Shown here piece by piece: positions 23,400 through 32,509 of a stretch of 64,000 bases of DNA. Every line of letters starts with the position of its first letter. Position 1 is the first letter of the stretch. The stretch lies in assembly GCA_002747325.1 (NCBI GenBank), contig PDOZ01000026.1, positions 1-64,000 of the forward strand, written 5' to 3'. A program made the translations under genes and the position numbers. The DNA comes from Rhodobacterales bacterium. GTDB lineage: Bacteria > Pseudomonadota > Alphaproteobacteria > Rhodobacterales > Rhodobacteraceae. The notes beneath the pieces were generated by a model. That model did no database searches. It was not told the origin of the DNA and worked only from the letters and a program-made list of their open reading frames with translations.

Positions 23400-25532
23400 A
23401 TGACAGACGTAACGCAGACCAGAGAAAAGCTCGAAGGCGGCAAACGCTTCGTCATGCACACGGAGTTCAGCCCCTCCGGCGACCAGCCAACCGCAATCCG
23501 TGAGCTGTCCGACGCCATCCGCGCTGGCGAACGCGATCAGGTTCTGCTCGGCGCGACCGGCACCGGCAAGACCTTCACCATGGCCAAGGTGATCGAGGAA
23601 ACCCAGCGCCCTGCCCTGATCCTCGCCCCCAACAAGACCCTCGCCGCACAGCTTTACGGCGAGATGAAGAGCTTTTTCCCCGAAAACTCGGTCGAATATT
23701 TCGTGTCCTATTACGATTATTATCAGCCAGAAGCCTATGTGCCGCGCACCGATACGTTCATCGAGAAAGAAAGCCAGATCAACGAACAGATCGACCGGAT
23801 GCGCCATTCGGCGACCCGCGCGTTGCTCGAACGCGACGACGTGATCATCGTCGCCTCCGTGTCCTGCATTTACGGCATCGGTTCGCCCGAGACCTATACC
23901 GCGATGACGCAGGATCTGATTACCGGCAACGAATATGACCAACGCGCCATGATGGCCGACCTTGTGGCGCAGCAGTATAAGCGCAACGACAACGCCTTTT
24001 CCCGCGGCACGTTCCGGGTACGCGGCGATAGTCTGGAAGTCTGGCCGAGCCATCTGGAGGACCGGGGCTGGCGCTTTTCCTTCTTTGGCGAGGAGCTGGA
24101 GGCGATCACCGAATTTGACACGCTGACCGGCGCGCGCACCGACACGCTCGACAAGGTGCGCATCTATGCCAACTCGCATTACGTCACCCCGACGCCGACG
24201 CTGAAACAGGCGATTGCGGGCATCAAGGCGGAGCTGACCCTGCGGCTGAAGCAGTTCGAGGACGAGGGGAAATTGCTCGAGGCGCAGCGGTTGGAACAGC
24301 GCACGCGCTTTGATCTGGAGATGCTGGAAGCCGCCGGATTTTGCAGCGGCATCGAGAATTATTCGCGTTATCTGACCGGGCGCGCACCGGGCGAACCGCC
24401 CCCGACCCTGTTCGAATATATCCCCGACCATGCCCTTGTTTTTGCAGACGAAAGTCACGTTTCGGTGCCGCAGATCGGCGGCATGTATCGCGGCGACTTC
24501 CGGCGCAAGATCACGCTGGCCGAACACGGCTTCCGCCTGCCCTCCTGCACCGACAATCGGCCGCTGAAATTCGAAGAATGGGACGCCATGCGCCCGCAAT
24601 CGGTGTTCGTGTCCGCCACGCCGGGCAAATGGGAGCTGGAACGCACTGGCGGCGTGTTTACCGAACAGGTGATCCGCCCGACCGGCCTCCTGGACCCGGA
24701 GGTGGAAATCCGCCCGGTGGAGATGCAGGTGGACGATCTGCTGGACGAGGTGCGCCGCATGGCTGCCGAGGGCTATCGCACCCTCGTCACCACGTTAACC
24801 AAGCGCATGGCGGAAGACCTGACAGAATATCTGCACGAGCAGGGCATCCGCGTCCGATACATGCACTCCGACATCGACACCATCGAACGCATTGAAATCC
24901 TTAGGGATTTACGGCTCGGCGCCTTTGACGTTCTGGTCGGGATCAACCTGTTGCGCGAAGGGCTGGACATCCCGGAATGTGGGCTGGTCGCCATTCTGGA
25001 CGCCGATAAGGAGGGGTTCCTGCGCTCGGAAACCTCGCTGATCCAGACCATCGGCCGCGCAGCGCGCAACGCCGAAGGGCGCGTCATCATGTATGCCGAC
25101 CGTATCACCGGCTCAATGGAGCGCGCGCTGTCCGAAACCAACCGCCGCCGTGCCCGCCAGATTGCTTATAATGAAGAACATGGCATCACGCCGGAAACGG
25201 TCAGGAAGAACGTCGAAGACGTGTTGAGCGGTCTCTATGAAGGCGACACCGACATGGCCCGCGTCACCGCCAAGGTGGATCAGCCGATGGTCGGCGCCAA
25301 CCTCGCGGCCCATCTCGACGCGCTGAAGGACGACATGCGCAAAGCAGCGGAGAACCTCGAATTTGAGGAAGCGGCGCGGCTGCGTGATGAAATCCATCGG
25401 CTGGAGGCGGTCGACCTCGCCGTTGCCGACGACCCGCTGGCCCGCCAATCGGCCATCGCAGCGGCGAGCGAAGCGGGCGGACGGTCTACGGCCGGCAAAC
25501 CGGGACAACGCGGGAAAAAGCGGCGACGTTAG
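23400..25532 (+). CDS. uvrB: Excinuclease ABC subunit B
   Basis: This 710-residue DNA damage recognition helicase takes the lesion from UvrA and recruits UvrC for dual incision in nucleotide excision repair. Walker A is [10 protein letters not shown] at about 51-60. The beta-hairpin [18 protein letters not shown] is intact, as are helicase motifs such as [31 protein letters not shown] and [11 protein letters not shown]-terminal UVR domain ([19 protein letters not shown]) precedes a low-complexity basic tail. ATG 23400 is chosen for GGGGGAG just upstream and the usual N-terminus; two upstream in-frame starts exist. A probable LexA box lies upstream. Confidence 0.97.
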   Translation: MTDVTQTREKLEGGKRFVMHTEFSPSGDQPTAIRELSDAIRAGERDQVLLGATGTGKTFTMAKVIEETQRPALILAPNKTLAAQLYGEMKSFFPENSVEYFVSYYDYYQPEAYVPRTDTFIEKESQINEQIDRMRHSATRALLERDDVIIVASVSCIYGIGSPETYTAMTQDLITGNEYDQRAMMADLVAQQYKRNDNAFSRGTFRVRGDSLEVWPSHLEDRGWRFSFFGEELEAITEFDTLTGARTDTLDKVRIYANSHYVTPTPTLKQAIAGIKAELTLRLKQFEDEGKLLEAQRLEQRTRFDLEMLEAAGFCSGIENYSRYLTGRAPGEPPPTLFEYIPDHALVFADESHVSVPQIGGMYRGDFRRKITLAEHGFRLPSCTDNRPLKFEEWDAMRPQSVFVSATPGKWELERTGGVFTEQVIRPTGLLDPEVEIRPVEMQVDDLLDEVRRMAAEGYRTLVTTLTKRMAEDLTEYLHEQGIRVRYMHSDIDTIERIEILRDLRLGAFDVLVGINLLREGLDIPECGLVAILDADKEGFLRSETSLIQTIGRAARNAEGRVIMYADRITGSMERALSETNRRRARQIAYNEEHGITPETVRKNVEDVLSGLYEGDTDMARVTAKVDQPMVGANLAAHLDALKDDMRKAAENLEFEEAARLRDEIHRLEAVDLAVADDPLARQSAIAAASEAGGRSTAGKPGQRGKKRRR

Positions 25533-25543
25533 CCGCACCCCCT

Positions 25544-25954
25544 TTACGGCGGCACGATCACCCGCTCCGACCATGTACCGAAGCCGCAAGGCCGGGCAGC
25601 TGCTTCTGCCGCGGGGCGCAGACGGGCCATTTGCGCGCGGGCGTTTTGCAGCCGGGCGCGGGATTCGTCACGGTCGATGCCATAAGGGCGTTTGACCCGC
25701 TCGCGCATGTTATAAAAACACGGTCCGGAAACCCCGTTTTCATAACAGGAATAGGCTTCCAGATAACGCCGCTCGCTCTCATGCAAGCCGTAGCCACGCG
25801 CCAGATCCCGCTCCAGTTTTCGCGCCAAACGCCAATGCTTCCGATATTCTTCCGTCGCCTGCGCAAAGCACATCGCTTCCGGCGGCGGGGTGCCCATGCG
25901 CAGGCATCCTGCGAGCAGGGCGGGCAATAGAATCAAGAGCAACCGGGTCCACAT
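25544..25954 (-). CDS. Small lipoprotein, unknown
   Basis: This 136-residue protein has a signal peptide and lipobox ALLAGC with the lipid-bearing Cys at residue 17. The mature part is helical and charged, with four further Cys residues (MCFAQ, YSCYENG, GPCFYN, RPCGFG) that could form disulfides in the periplasm. The gene is convergent with uvrB, 11 bases apart at the ends. No family recognised. Confidence 0.62.
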   Translation of the reverse strand: MWTRLLLILLPALLAGCLRMGTPPPEAMCFAQATEEYRKHWRLARKLERDLARGYGLHESERRYLEAYSCYENGVSGPCFYNMRERVKRPYGIDRDESRARLQNARAQMARLRPAAEAAARPCGFGTWSERVIVPP

Positions 25955-26047
25955 ATCCCGGTTTTACCCCCCTACTTCTTTCCATTTCGTTAACGCGCGT
26001 CAAAAAACCCAATTGTGCCTGAACGCGCCGCGCCCTACCCTCGCCCC

Positions 26048-26518
26048 ATGAAGAAAAATCCGATCCACCCGCTCGACGACGAGGCCCGTCAGATCACCGA
26101 AAAACTGCTGTCGCAAAGCAAATATGCCAGCATCGCCGTGATGAACGGGACGCGACCGCATATTGCACGCATCGGCATCGGACGGGCGCCGGACGGGGCG
26201 CCGCTCGCGTTGCTCTCCGATCTGGCGACCCACACCGCACTGTTGCGGCAGAATCCCGCCTGTGCGCTGCTCCTCGGCTCCCCCGGCCTCAAGGGCGATG
26301 CGCTGACCCAACCGCGCCTGTCGCTCGATGCGCAGGCGGAGTTTGTCGAACGCACGGAGGCGCTGCGCGAGGCGTGGCTCGAACAGCATCCAAAGGCCAA
26401 AATTTACGTAGATTTCGCCGATTTTCACTTCGTGCATTTTCGCCCGGAAGGCGCGCTGCTCAATGCAGGCTTCGGTAAGGCTTACCAGCTCACCGCTGAG
26501 GATTTGCAGCACTTGTAG
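26048..26518 (+). CDS. HugZ-like pyridoxamine 5'-phosphate oxidase fold protein
   Basis: This 156-residue protein has a split-barrel flavin-binding fold typical of HugZ-like haem utilisation proteins and general stress FMN proteins. Visible segments are DDEARQITEKLLSQSKYASIAVM, ALLSDLATHTALLRQNPACALLLG, GDALTQPRLSLDAQAEFV and FHFVHFRPEGALLNAGFGKAYQLT. It is shorter than full HugZ (about 250) because the C-terminal DUF2470 part is absent. A GTG at 26015 is an alternative start; ATG 26048 matches the family but lacks a clear ribosome-binding site. A large palindrome follows directly. Role could be haem binding or redox; sequence does not decide. Confidence 0.78.
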   Translation: MKKNPIHPLDDEARQITEKLLSQSKYASIAVMNGTRPHIARIGIGRAPDGAPLALLSDLATHTALLRQNPACALLLGSPGLKGDALTQPRLSLDAQAEFVERTEALREAWLEQHPKAKIYVDFADFHFVHFRPEGALLNAGFGKAYQLTAEDLQHL

Positions 26519-26522
26519 AGCA

Positions 26523-26624
26523 GAAATCGCTAAATCTGAATCAAAATTCTCTGCCTCTCAATCAGTATCCTACTGATTTCGAACGCGAATTTTGATGCTG
26601 GATATTGCAGATTAAAGCGATTTC
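26523..26624. repeat. Nested AT-rich palindrome (cruciform or MITE/REP-like element)
   Basis: Four pairs of perfectly complementary arms are nested around one centre. They are GAAATCGC with GCGATTTC (26523-26530, 26617-26624), AATCTG with CAGATT (26533-26538, 26608-26613), TCAAAATTC with GAATTTTGA (26541-26549, 26587-26595), and AATCAGTA with TACTGATT (26560-26567, 26571-26578). The element is much more AT-rich than its surroundings. It starts four bases after the HugZ-like stop codon. As RNA it would fold into a long interrupted hairpin on either strand. Confidence 0.8.
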
Positions 26625-26635
26625 GCTCCAGCCAT

Positions 26636-26663
26636 AAAAAAGGGCGCCCACACAGGCGCCCTT
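26636..26663 (-). terminator. Rho-independent terminator of uspA
   Basis: On the minus strand AAGGGCGCC, a six-base loop and GGCGCCCTT are followed by a run of T (complement of 26636-26640). It lies about 20 bases downstream of the uspA stop. Confidence 0.85.
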
Positions 26664-26683
26664 CGCGGTATATTCCACCCGGA

Positions 26684-27094
26684 TCAGCGCACCACATGCA
26701 CCGAGCAAGGCGCGCGACGCACCACGCGGGCCGCCGTCGAACCGAGCAGGAAATCGGTCACGCCGCCGGGGCGGTGCGAGGCGATCACGACGCAGTCAAT
26801 GTCGTGCATCTTGGCGTAGTCGATGATGGAATGGGCCGGATGCCCCTCCGCCACCTTAACCTTGATCTTCTCGTGCGCCCCAAGGTTCTTGCGAATGATG
26901 TCCGCCATATTTTGCAGATTGTCCGCAATCTGCCCTTCCGGCAGGTATTGCGCCACATAGGCGGGAATTTCTTCCATCACATGCAGGGCGGTGATCTGTG
27001 CCCCCTCTTCTGCGATGGCTTCAGCCACGTCGAGGGCGGTCGAGGTATCCCGGTTGGCGTCAAAAGCCACGGGGACGAGGATATTTTTGTACAT
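26684..27094 (-). CDS. uspA: Universal stress protein, UspA family
   Basis: This 136-residue nucleotide-binding protein starts MYKNILVPVAFDANRDT and ends with the ATP-binding pattern SHRPGG, then LLGSTAARVVRRAPCSVHVVR (G-2x-G-9x-G-S type). It is a soluble stress or anaerobic survival factor in the UspFG/UspA branch. AGGAGCG precedes the ATG. A near-consensus FNR site lies 55-68 bases upstream, in keeping with oxygen-controlled uspA genes of Rhodobacterales. It has its own terminator and is monocistronic. Confidence 0.93.
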   Translation of the reverse strand: MYKNILVPVAFDANRDTSTALDVAEAIAEEGAQITALHVMEEIPAYVAQYLPEGQIADNLQNMADIIRKNLGAHEKIKVKVAEGHPAHSIIDYAKMHDIDCVVIASHRPGGVTDFLLGSTAARVVRRAPCSVHVVR

Positions 27095-27148
27095 TGCGCG
27101 CTCCTATTGTTGTCATCGCACCTATTTCGGAATCGGCACGGTGTCACT

Positions 27149-27162
27149 ATGACTTATGTCAA
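27149..27162. promoter_or_regulatory. Candidate FnrL site upstream of uspA
   Basis: ATGAC-TTAT-GTCAA matches TTGAC-N4-GTCAA with one mismatch, and lies 55-68 bases before the uspA start. FnrL would act under low oxygen. Confidence 0.5.
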
Positions 27163-27191
27163 AAAGTGTTGATATTAAGTTGACAGGCCAA

Positions 27192-27221
27192 GAAAAATTC
27201 CCGCCCGGCCGCACCGGGCGG
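27192..27221 (-). terminator. Terminator of the BMP-type ABC importer operon
   Basis: On the minus strand CCGCCCGG, a five-base loop and CCGGGCGG are followed by an AATTTTTC tract. It lies seven bases past the stop of the last permease gene. Confidence 0.8.
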
Positions 27222-27227
27222 AAAAAC

Positions 27228-28505
27228 TCATTCCTTGACGTAGGGCTTGCCGTCCGCTGCGGGCGGATGCGCCTTGCCGATCAGGCCCGCAACCACGATG
27301 ATCGTCGCGATATAGGGCGCCATGGCGAGAAATTCCGACGGGATCGGCGTGCGTAGCAGGGCGAGTTTTTGCTGCAAACTGTCGGCAAAACCAAAAACCA
27401 ACGCCGCGCCCAGCGCCCCGACCGGATGCCAGCGGCCAAAGATCATCGCCGCAAGGCCGATAAAGCCGCGCCCGCCGGTCATGTTCTCGTCAAACCGGCC
27501 CACGGAACCGAGGGTGAACCATGCCCCGCCAAAGCCGGCAACCATCCCGGCGAGGGTCACATGCAGGTAGCGCGTCCAGTAAACATCAACGCCCAGCGTA
27601 TCCGCCGCCCGCGGGTGTTCCCCCACGGCGCGCGCCCGCAACCCGCCCTTGGTGTGAAACAGGTAATAGGTCGCGACGCCCACGAGAATAAACGCGCCAT
27701 AGACGAAGATATTCTGCGCAAACAGCATCGGCCCCAGCACCGGAATATCGCTCAGGAAGGGGATCTTGTAGGCGCGGAAAATCTCGGCATTGTTGAGCGC
27801 GCGATGTTCGGCGAAGACCTGCGAAGTGACGTAAGAGGTCAGGCCCAGCACAAAGAGGTTGATCACCACCCCCGCGATGATCTGGTCCATTCGGAAAGTC
27901 ACCACCAGCGCCGCCAGCATCAGGCCAAACAGGCCACCCACCGCAACCGCCGCGCCGAGGCCGAGCCAAGAGCCCAGAAGCGAGCCGACCAGCGCGCCGG
28001 TAAAGGCGCCCGCCAGCAACATGCCCTCGATGGCGATGTTCACCACCGCCACCCGCTCTGACAGCACCCCGGCCAGACCGCCCAGCGCGATCGGCACCGC
28101 GCGCACCACGGTCGCCTGCAACATGCCGGTGAGCGAGAAGCTCTTGCCCGCCGTGGCCCAGACAAGGAACGCCATGACCAGCAGCGCAAGGCCGATGCCG
28201 AGCGAAATCGAGGTCCAACGCGCCCCGCCCTTAAGGAACTGACGCACGCCGAGGAAGGCCAGTAATGCCGCCACCGCAAGGTTGAACGGCGAACCGGGCA
28301 CCACGAGATGCGGCAGAACCCAGGCGTCGCGCGGTTTGGAAAGCTTGAAGGTCGCCACCTCCCCCGCCGCAACATCCAGCACGAAGAGAACGAGGAGCGA
28401 CAGGGCGATCAGGATGGTGCCGATGATCCGGGCATGACGGGCCTTGGCACCGTCTACCTTCTCAGCCCCCGCCGCGTGGTTCGGGTCGGTCGTTACGCTG
28501 CTCAT
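27228..28505 (-). CDS. ABC transporter permease, BMP/nucleoside type (NupQ/YufQ-like)
   Basis: This 425-residue membrane protein of the branched-chain-type permease family has an N-terminal cytoplasmic segment of about 25 residues and roughly ten helices. The core AVVNIAIEGMLLAGAFTGAL and GHGFIGLAAMIFGRWHPVG-like region (here GGRGFIGLAAMIFGRWHPVGAL) is diagnostic of nucleoside or purine permeases such as NupQ and YufQ. It pairs with the permease upstream through an ATGA overlap. Nucleoside or deoxynucleoside uptake is the family role; no nucleoside catabolic gene is adjacent to confirm it. Confidence 0.88.
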   Translation of the reverse strand: MSSVTTDPNHAAGAEKVDGAKARHARIIGTILIALSLLVLFVLDVAAGEVATFKLSKPRDAWVLPHLVVPGSPFNLAVAALLAFLGVRQFLKGGARWTSISLGIGLALLVMAFLVWATAGKSFSLTGMLQATVVRAVPIALGGLAGVLSERVAVVNIAIEGMLLAGAFTGALVGSLLGSWLGLGAAVAVGGLFGLMLAALVVTFRMDQIIAGVVINLFVLGLTSYVTSQVFAEHRALNNAEIFRAYKIPFLSDIPVLGPMLFAQNIFVYGAFILVGVATYYLFHTKGGLRARAVGEHPRAADTLGVDVYWTRYLHVTLAGMVAGFGGAWFTLGSVGRFDENMTGGRGFIGLAAMIFGRWHPVGALGAALVFGFADSLQQKLALLRTPIPSEFLAMAPYIATIIVVAGLIGKAHPPAADGKPYVKE

Positions 28506-29653
28506 ACCGCCTTACCCCCTTTTTTGTCTTTGGAAAAACCCCATGGGAAAATGGCGCGCACCAGAAGCGGTGCGGCGATGAAGACGATGATCAGCGCCTG
28601 AATGATGCTGATCAGGTCAATGGACACGCCCGCATCGACCTGCATCTGACGCCCCCCGGCTTCCAGCCCGCCAAAGAGAATGCCCGCGAACAGAATACCC
28701 AGCGGATGCGACCGGCCCAGAAGCGCCACCGCGATGGCGTCAAAGCCGATCCCGGCGGAGAAACCGGGGCTGGCGCGTTCCAGCACCCCCGTGACCTGTG
28801 CCGCCCCGGCCAGCCCGGCCAGCGCCCCCGCCGTAGCCATGGCCGCAACGATGATGAAGCCCGCTTTCATGCCCGCATAGGTCGCCGCATCCGGGTTTTC
28901 GCCGGATGCACGGAAGGCAAAGCCGATGCGCGAACGAAACAGCAGCCACCAGACAAAGACCACCGCCACCAGCATCAGGATAATCCCCGCATGTAGCCGC
29001 AAATTCGGGTCGATCGCCTCCAGCAGCCGGGGCAATTGCGCGTTCTCCGGCACGGATTTGGAAATCGGGTCCGAACGCCCCTCCTTTTGCACGAAAGGCT
29101 GGCGCAACAGGTAATCGAGCAGACGGAAGGAAATCAGGTTCAGCATGATGGTGGTGATCACCTCATGCGCCCCGGTCGTCGCCTTCAGCGCCCCGGCAAT
29201 CGCCGCATAGAGCGCGCCAACCACGGCCCCCGCGAGCAGCGTCAGCGGCATCAGCACCGCAAAGGGCAGGAAGTCAAAGCTAAAGCCAAAAATCACCGCC
29301 GCCAAGCCACCGACGAGCAACTGCCCCTCGGCACCGATATTGAACAGCCCGGCCCGAAAGCCCAGCCCAAGGCCCAACCCCGCCAGAACCAGCGGGATGG
29401 CGGCGGTCAGGGTCTCGGAAATGGCATTCAGCGAGCCGAGCGAGCCTTTCGCCAGCGCGATATAGCTCTTGCCGATGGTGGCGATATCGACCCCGGTAGC
29501 CAGCATGATCACCATGCCAAACACCAGCGCCACCACCACCGCAAAAACCGGCACGATGACCAGATCCTCAAATTCCTTGCGCCCCCGTTCAGGCCGCACC
29601 AGAAGTTTGCGCGCGGCTTCTGAAATCTCGCGCTTGCCGATGGAAGAACTCAT
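28502..29653 (-). CDS. ABC transporter permease, BMP/nucleoside type (NupP/YufP-like)
   Basis: This 383-residue permease has about ten helices. Motifs LVLAGLGLGLGFRAGLFNIGAEGQLLVGG, GALKATTGAHEVITTIMLN and FDAIAVALLGRSHPLGILFAGILFGGLEAG mark the NupP/YufP family. Its start overlaps the stop of the ATPase gene, and its stop overlaps the start of the second permease, both by ATGA, so all three are translated together. It forms the heteromeric channel of a BMP-type importer. Confidence 0.9.
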   Translation of the reverse strand: MSSSIGKREISEAARKLLVRPERGRKEFEDLVIVPVFAVVVALVFGMVIMLATGVDIATIGKSYIALAKGSLGSLNAISETLTAAIPLVLAGLGLGLGFRAGLFNIGAEGQLLVGGLAAVIFGFSFDFLPFAVLMPLTLLAGAVVGALYAAIAGALKATTGAHEVITTIMLNLISFRLLDYLLRQPFVQKEGRSDPISKSVPENAQLPRLLEAIDPNLRLHAGIILMLVAVVFVWWLLFRSRIGFAFRASGENPDAATYAGMKAGFIIVAAMATAGALAGLAGAAQVTGVLERASPGFSAGIGFDAIAVALLGRSHPLGILFAGILFGGLEAGGRQMQVDAGVSIDLISIIQALIIVFIAAPLLVRAIFPWGFSKDKKGGKAV

Positions 29654-31179
29654 GCGGCATCTCCTTGTTTTTCCGTCGCACCAGCCATGGCAAGACCAAC
29701 CGCATTGCGGTCTGCCCCCCCGCCGGTATTGTCAAATTCCGCCACGATCCGCCCGTCGAACATGACAAGGATGCGGTCGGAAAGTCCCATGATTTCATCG
29801 AGTTCCGAGGAAACGATCAACACCCCGTCGCCCTCGTCACGCGACTGGATCAGGCGCTCGTGAATATACTCAATCGCGCCGACATCCACCCCGCGCGTCG
29901 GCTGCGAAGCAACCACAAGCCGCGTCTGACGCTCCAGCTCGCGCGCCACAACCATCTTCTGCTGGTTGCCGCCCGACAGGTTGCCCGCTTCCAGAAACAC
30001 GCTCGGGGTGCGCACGTCGAAATCGACACAGAACTGCGCCGCTGTCTCCTGCACCCGCTTCCAGTCAATCGCCATCCCGGCGGAATAGACCTCGTCATAA
30101 TAGGAATTCAGCACCATGTTTTCCGCCACGGTAAAACTGTCCACCATGCCGGATTTGTGCCGATCCTCCGGGATATGCGCCATGCCCATCCGGTGCCGGG
30201 TGCGCGCACTTTCGCGCGTCACATCCTTGCCGGCAAAGCGGATATGCCCCGCATCGACCCGCGCCAGCCCGGTGATCGCCTCGACCAGCTCGGTCTGCCC
30301 GTTGCCCTGCACACCGGCAATGCCGACAACCTCGCCGGAGCGCACATTCATCGTCACCTCATCCAGCGACAATTCGTCATTCTCGCCCAGAAGCGTCACG
30401 CCCTCCATCTCAAGCATCACCTCGCCCGGCGTGGCGACCGCTTTCTCGACCGTGAACGACACCGGACGGCCCACCATCATCTCCGCCAGCTTCTCTTCAT
30501 CCAACTCCTTCGGATCGCCCTCCCCGGTGATCCGCCCCTGCCGCATGACGGAAATGCGGTCGGCAATGGCGAGAATTTCGTGCAGCTTGTGGGTGATAAA
30601 GACAATCGCCTTGCCCGCCTCTTTCAGCGCGTTAACGATGCCGAAAAACTCCTCAACCTCCTGCGGCGTCAAAACGGCGGTCGGCTCGTCGAGGATCAGC
30701 ACATCCGCCTTGCGAAACAGCACTTTCAGGATTTCGACCCGCTGCTGAATGCCCACTGGCAAATCTTCGATCAGCGTATCCGGCGGCACTTCCAGCCCGT
30801 ATTGGTCGTTGATCTCACGCACCTGCGCGCGCGCTTTTTTCAGGTCGAGATAGCCCAGCGGTCCGGTCGGTTCCACGCCCAGCACCACGTTCTCCGCCAC
30901 GGTAAACACCGGCACCAGCATGAAGTGCTGATGCACCATGCCAATCCCCGCCGCAATCCCGTCGCCCGGCCCGGTGAAATGTACCGGCTTGCCGTCGATC
31001 AGTATCTCGCCCTCATCCGGCGAATACAGGCCGGATAAGATGTTCATCATGGTGGATTTGCCCGCGCCGTTCTCGCCCAACAGGCCCAGCACTTCGCCGC
31101 CGCGGATGGTCAGGTTTACCCCGTCATTGGCCGTAACCGGCCCAAAGCGCTTGGTAATACCGCGCAGTTCGACATCCAT
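29650..31179 (-). CDS. ABC transporter ATPase with two domains (NupO/YufO-like)
   Basis: This 509-residue protein carries two ABC domains. The first has Walker A LLGENGAGKSTMMN near residue 35, LPVGIQQRVEILK, and VLILDEPTAVLTPQE. The second has a degenerate loop GIAGVQGNGQTELVEAI and NLSGGNQQKMVVAREL. This is the standard layout for BMP-associated transporters. It sits about 100 bases after the binding-protein gene, separated by a strong hairpin. GGGGAGA precedes the start. Confidence 0.93.
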   Translation of the reverse strand: MDVELRGITKRFGPVTANDGVNLTIRGGEVLGLLGENGAGKSTMMNILSGLYSPDEGEILIDGKPVHFTGPGDGIAAGIGMVHQHFMLVPVFTVAENVVLGVEPTGPLGYLDLKKARAQVREINDQYGLEVPPDTLIEDLPVGIQQRVEILKVLFRKADVLILDEPTAVLTPQEVEEFFGIVNALKEAGKAIVFITHKLHEILAIADRISVMRQGRITGEGDPKELDEEKLAEMMVGRPVSFTVEKAVATPGEVMLEMEGVTLLGENDELSLDEVTMNVRSGEVVGIAGVQGNGQTELVEAITGLARVDAGHIRFAGKDVTRESARTRHRMGMAHIPEDRHKSGMVDSFTVAENMVLNSYYDEVYSAGMAIDWKRVQETAAQFCVDFDVRTPSVFLEAGNLSGGNQQKMVVARELERQTRLVVASQPTRGVDVGAIEYIHERLIQSRDEGDGVLIVSSELDEIMGLSDRILVMFDGRIVAEFDNTGGGADRNAVGLAMAGATEKQGDAA

Positions 31180-31241
31180 CGCTGCTCTCCCCGAAACAAA
31201 AAACGAAAAGCGGCGCCCCCGGTCGGGAACGCCAAAAGGAA

Positions 31242-31268
31242 GCCGCCGCCCCGGCTCGGAGCGGCGGC
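31242..31268 (-). promoter_or_regulatory. Intra-operon hairpin between binding-protein and ATPase genes
   Basis: GCCGCCGC and GCGGCGGC pair across an 11-base loop. There is no T-run, so it is more likely an mRNA-stabilising or partial termination structure that keeps the binding protein in excess over the membrane subunits. A similar hairpin lies after choX. Confidence 0.6.
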
Positions 31269-31277
31269 CAGACCGGC

Positions 31278-32294
31278 TTACATGCCGACTTTTACCGAAC
31301 CGTCGATGATCTTGGCGGCCAGCGCCTCGATCTCGGCTTTCAGCTCGGCCGGAACCTTGTCCTCGAAGCTGTGATACGGTGCCAGCGAAACCCCGCCATT
31401 GGCCAGGTCACCAACCACGAGACCGCCCTCAAAGCTGCCGTCCTTCGCCGAAGCGATCACGGCGGACACGGTCGCATCCATGCGCTTGAGAACCGATGTC
31501 AGGTAAACATGCGCCTTTTCGCTGTCGGTCATCACCTGATCGGCGTCGACGCCGATGATCTTCAGGTGATCGGTGCCCAGCTCGTCGGCCAGTGCCGCCG
31601 AACCCAGACCCACCGGACCGGCAACCGGCATCACAATGTCAGCGCCTTCGTCATAGAGGTTCTGCGCGAAAGCACGACCATCGTCGAGCGAGTCGAAGTT
31701 GTTGGTGAACAGACCTTCCTTGGCTTCCGGGTCCCAGCCCAGCACTTCCACGGCAGTGCCCTTCTCGGTGTTATAATAGTTCACGCCATGCACAAACCCG
31801 TCCATGAACACCGTCACCGGCGGGATGTTGAGACCGCCAAAGGTGCCGACAACGCCGCTTTCCGTCATACCTGCGGCGAGATAGCCCGCAAGGAACGCCG
31901 CCTGATCGGTGGCGTAAACCTGACCCACCACGTTCGGGATCGTCGGGTCATAGGCGAAGTCAACGATGGAGAACTTCTGATCCGGGTTGGCCTTCGCCGC
32001 CGCAGCGGTGGCGTCGCCCATCAGGAAGCCCACGGTGATGATCACGTCACAATCGCCGCCCAGCAGCGAGTTCATGTTGGCTTCGTAATCGACTTCCGCC
32101 TGGCTCTCCAGGAAACGCCCGTCGATGCCCAGCGCCTTCATGCTGTCCTGCACGCCCTTCCACGCGGTCTGGTTAAAGCCCGCATCGTCGATGCCGCCGA
32201 TGTCGGTCACCTGACAGGCGGTAAAGGCGCTCGCGGCGCTGACGGACCCGGCCAGAATGGCAGCGGCAAGCCCGGTTTTTTTCAAAAACGTCAT
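31278..32294 (-). CDS. BMP-family nucleoside-type substrate-binding protein
   Basis: This 338-residue periplasmic protein has a signal peptide of about 23 residues (LAAAILAGSVSAASA-FTAC). It belongs to the basic membrane protein (PnrA/Bmp) family: TDIGGIDDAGFNQTAWKG, VITVGFLMGDATAAAAKANP, FSIVDFAYDPTIPNVVGQVY and GYLAAGMTESGVVGTFGGL are all standard. GGAGGAA precedes ATG 32294. It is the first gene of the importer operon. The family binds nucleosides, purines or autoinducer-like compounds; sequence does not fix the ligand. A long leader (32295-32510) precedes it. Confidence 0.92.
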   Translation of the reverse strand: MTFLKKTGLAAAILAGSVSAASAFTACQVTDIGGIDDAGFNQTAWKGVQDSMKALGIDGRFLESQAEVDYEANMNSLLGGDCDVIITVGFLMGDATAAAAKANPDQKFSIVDFAYDPTIPNVVGQVYATDQAAFLAGYLAAGMTESGVVGTFGGLNIPPVTVFMDGFVHGVNYYNTEKGTAVEVLGWDPEAKEGLFTNNFDSLDDGRAFAQNLYDEGADIVMPVAGPVGLGSAALADELGTDHLKIIGVDADQVMTDSEKAHVYLTSVLKRMDATVSAVIASAKDGSFEGGLVVGDLANGGVSLAPYHSFEDKVPAELKAEIEALAAKIIDGSVKVGM

Positions 32295-32509
32295 ATGTAT
32301 TCCTCCATTACGCGCCCTGACTGACGGCGCGGTATTCATACGATATTCGTCGGGGCGTATTCCGGCAGACAAGTTCAGACGCGGCGATTCCCCCCTGCGC
32401 CTATGCAACCTCCTAATGCGCCCCAATGCAAGCCCGGCCATCCCGTTGGACTTGCGGCATTTTTGCGAAAATTTTGACTTCCCGCTAAAATTTCCGACCG
32501 AATCGCAGC

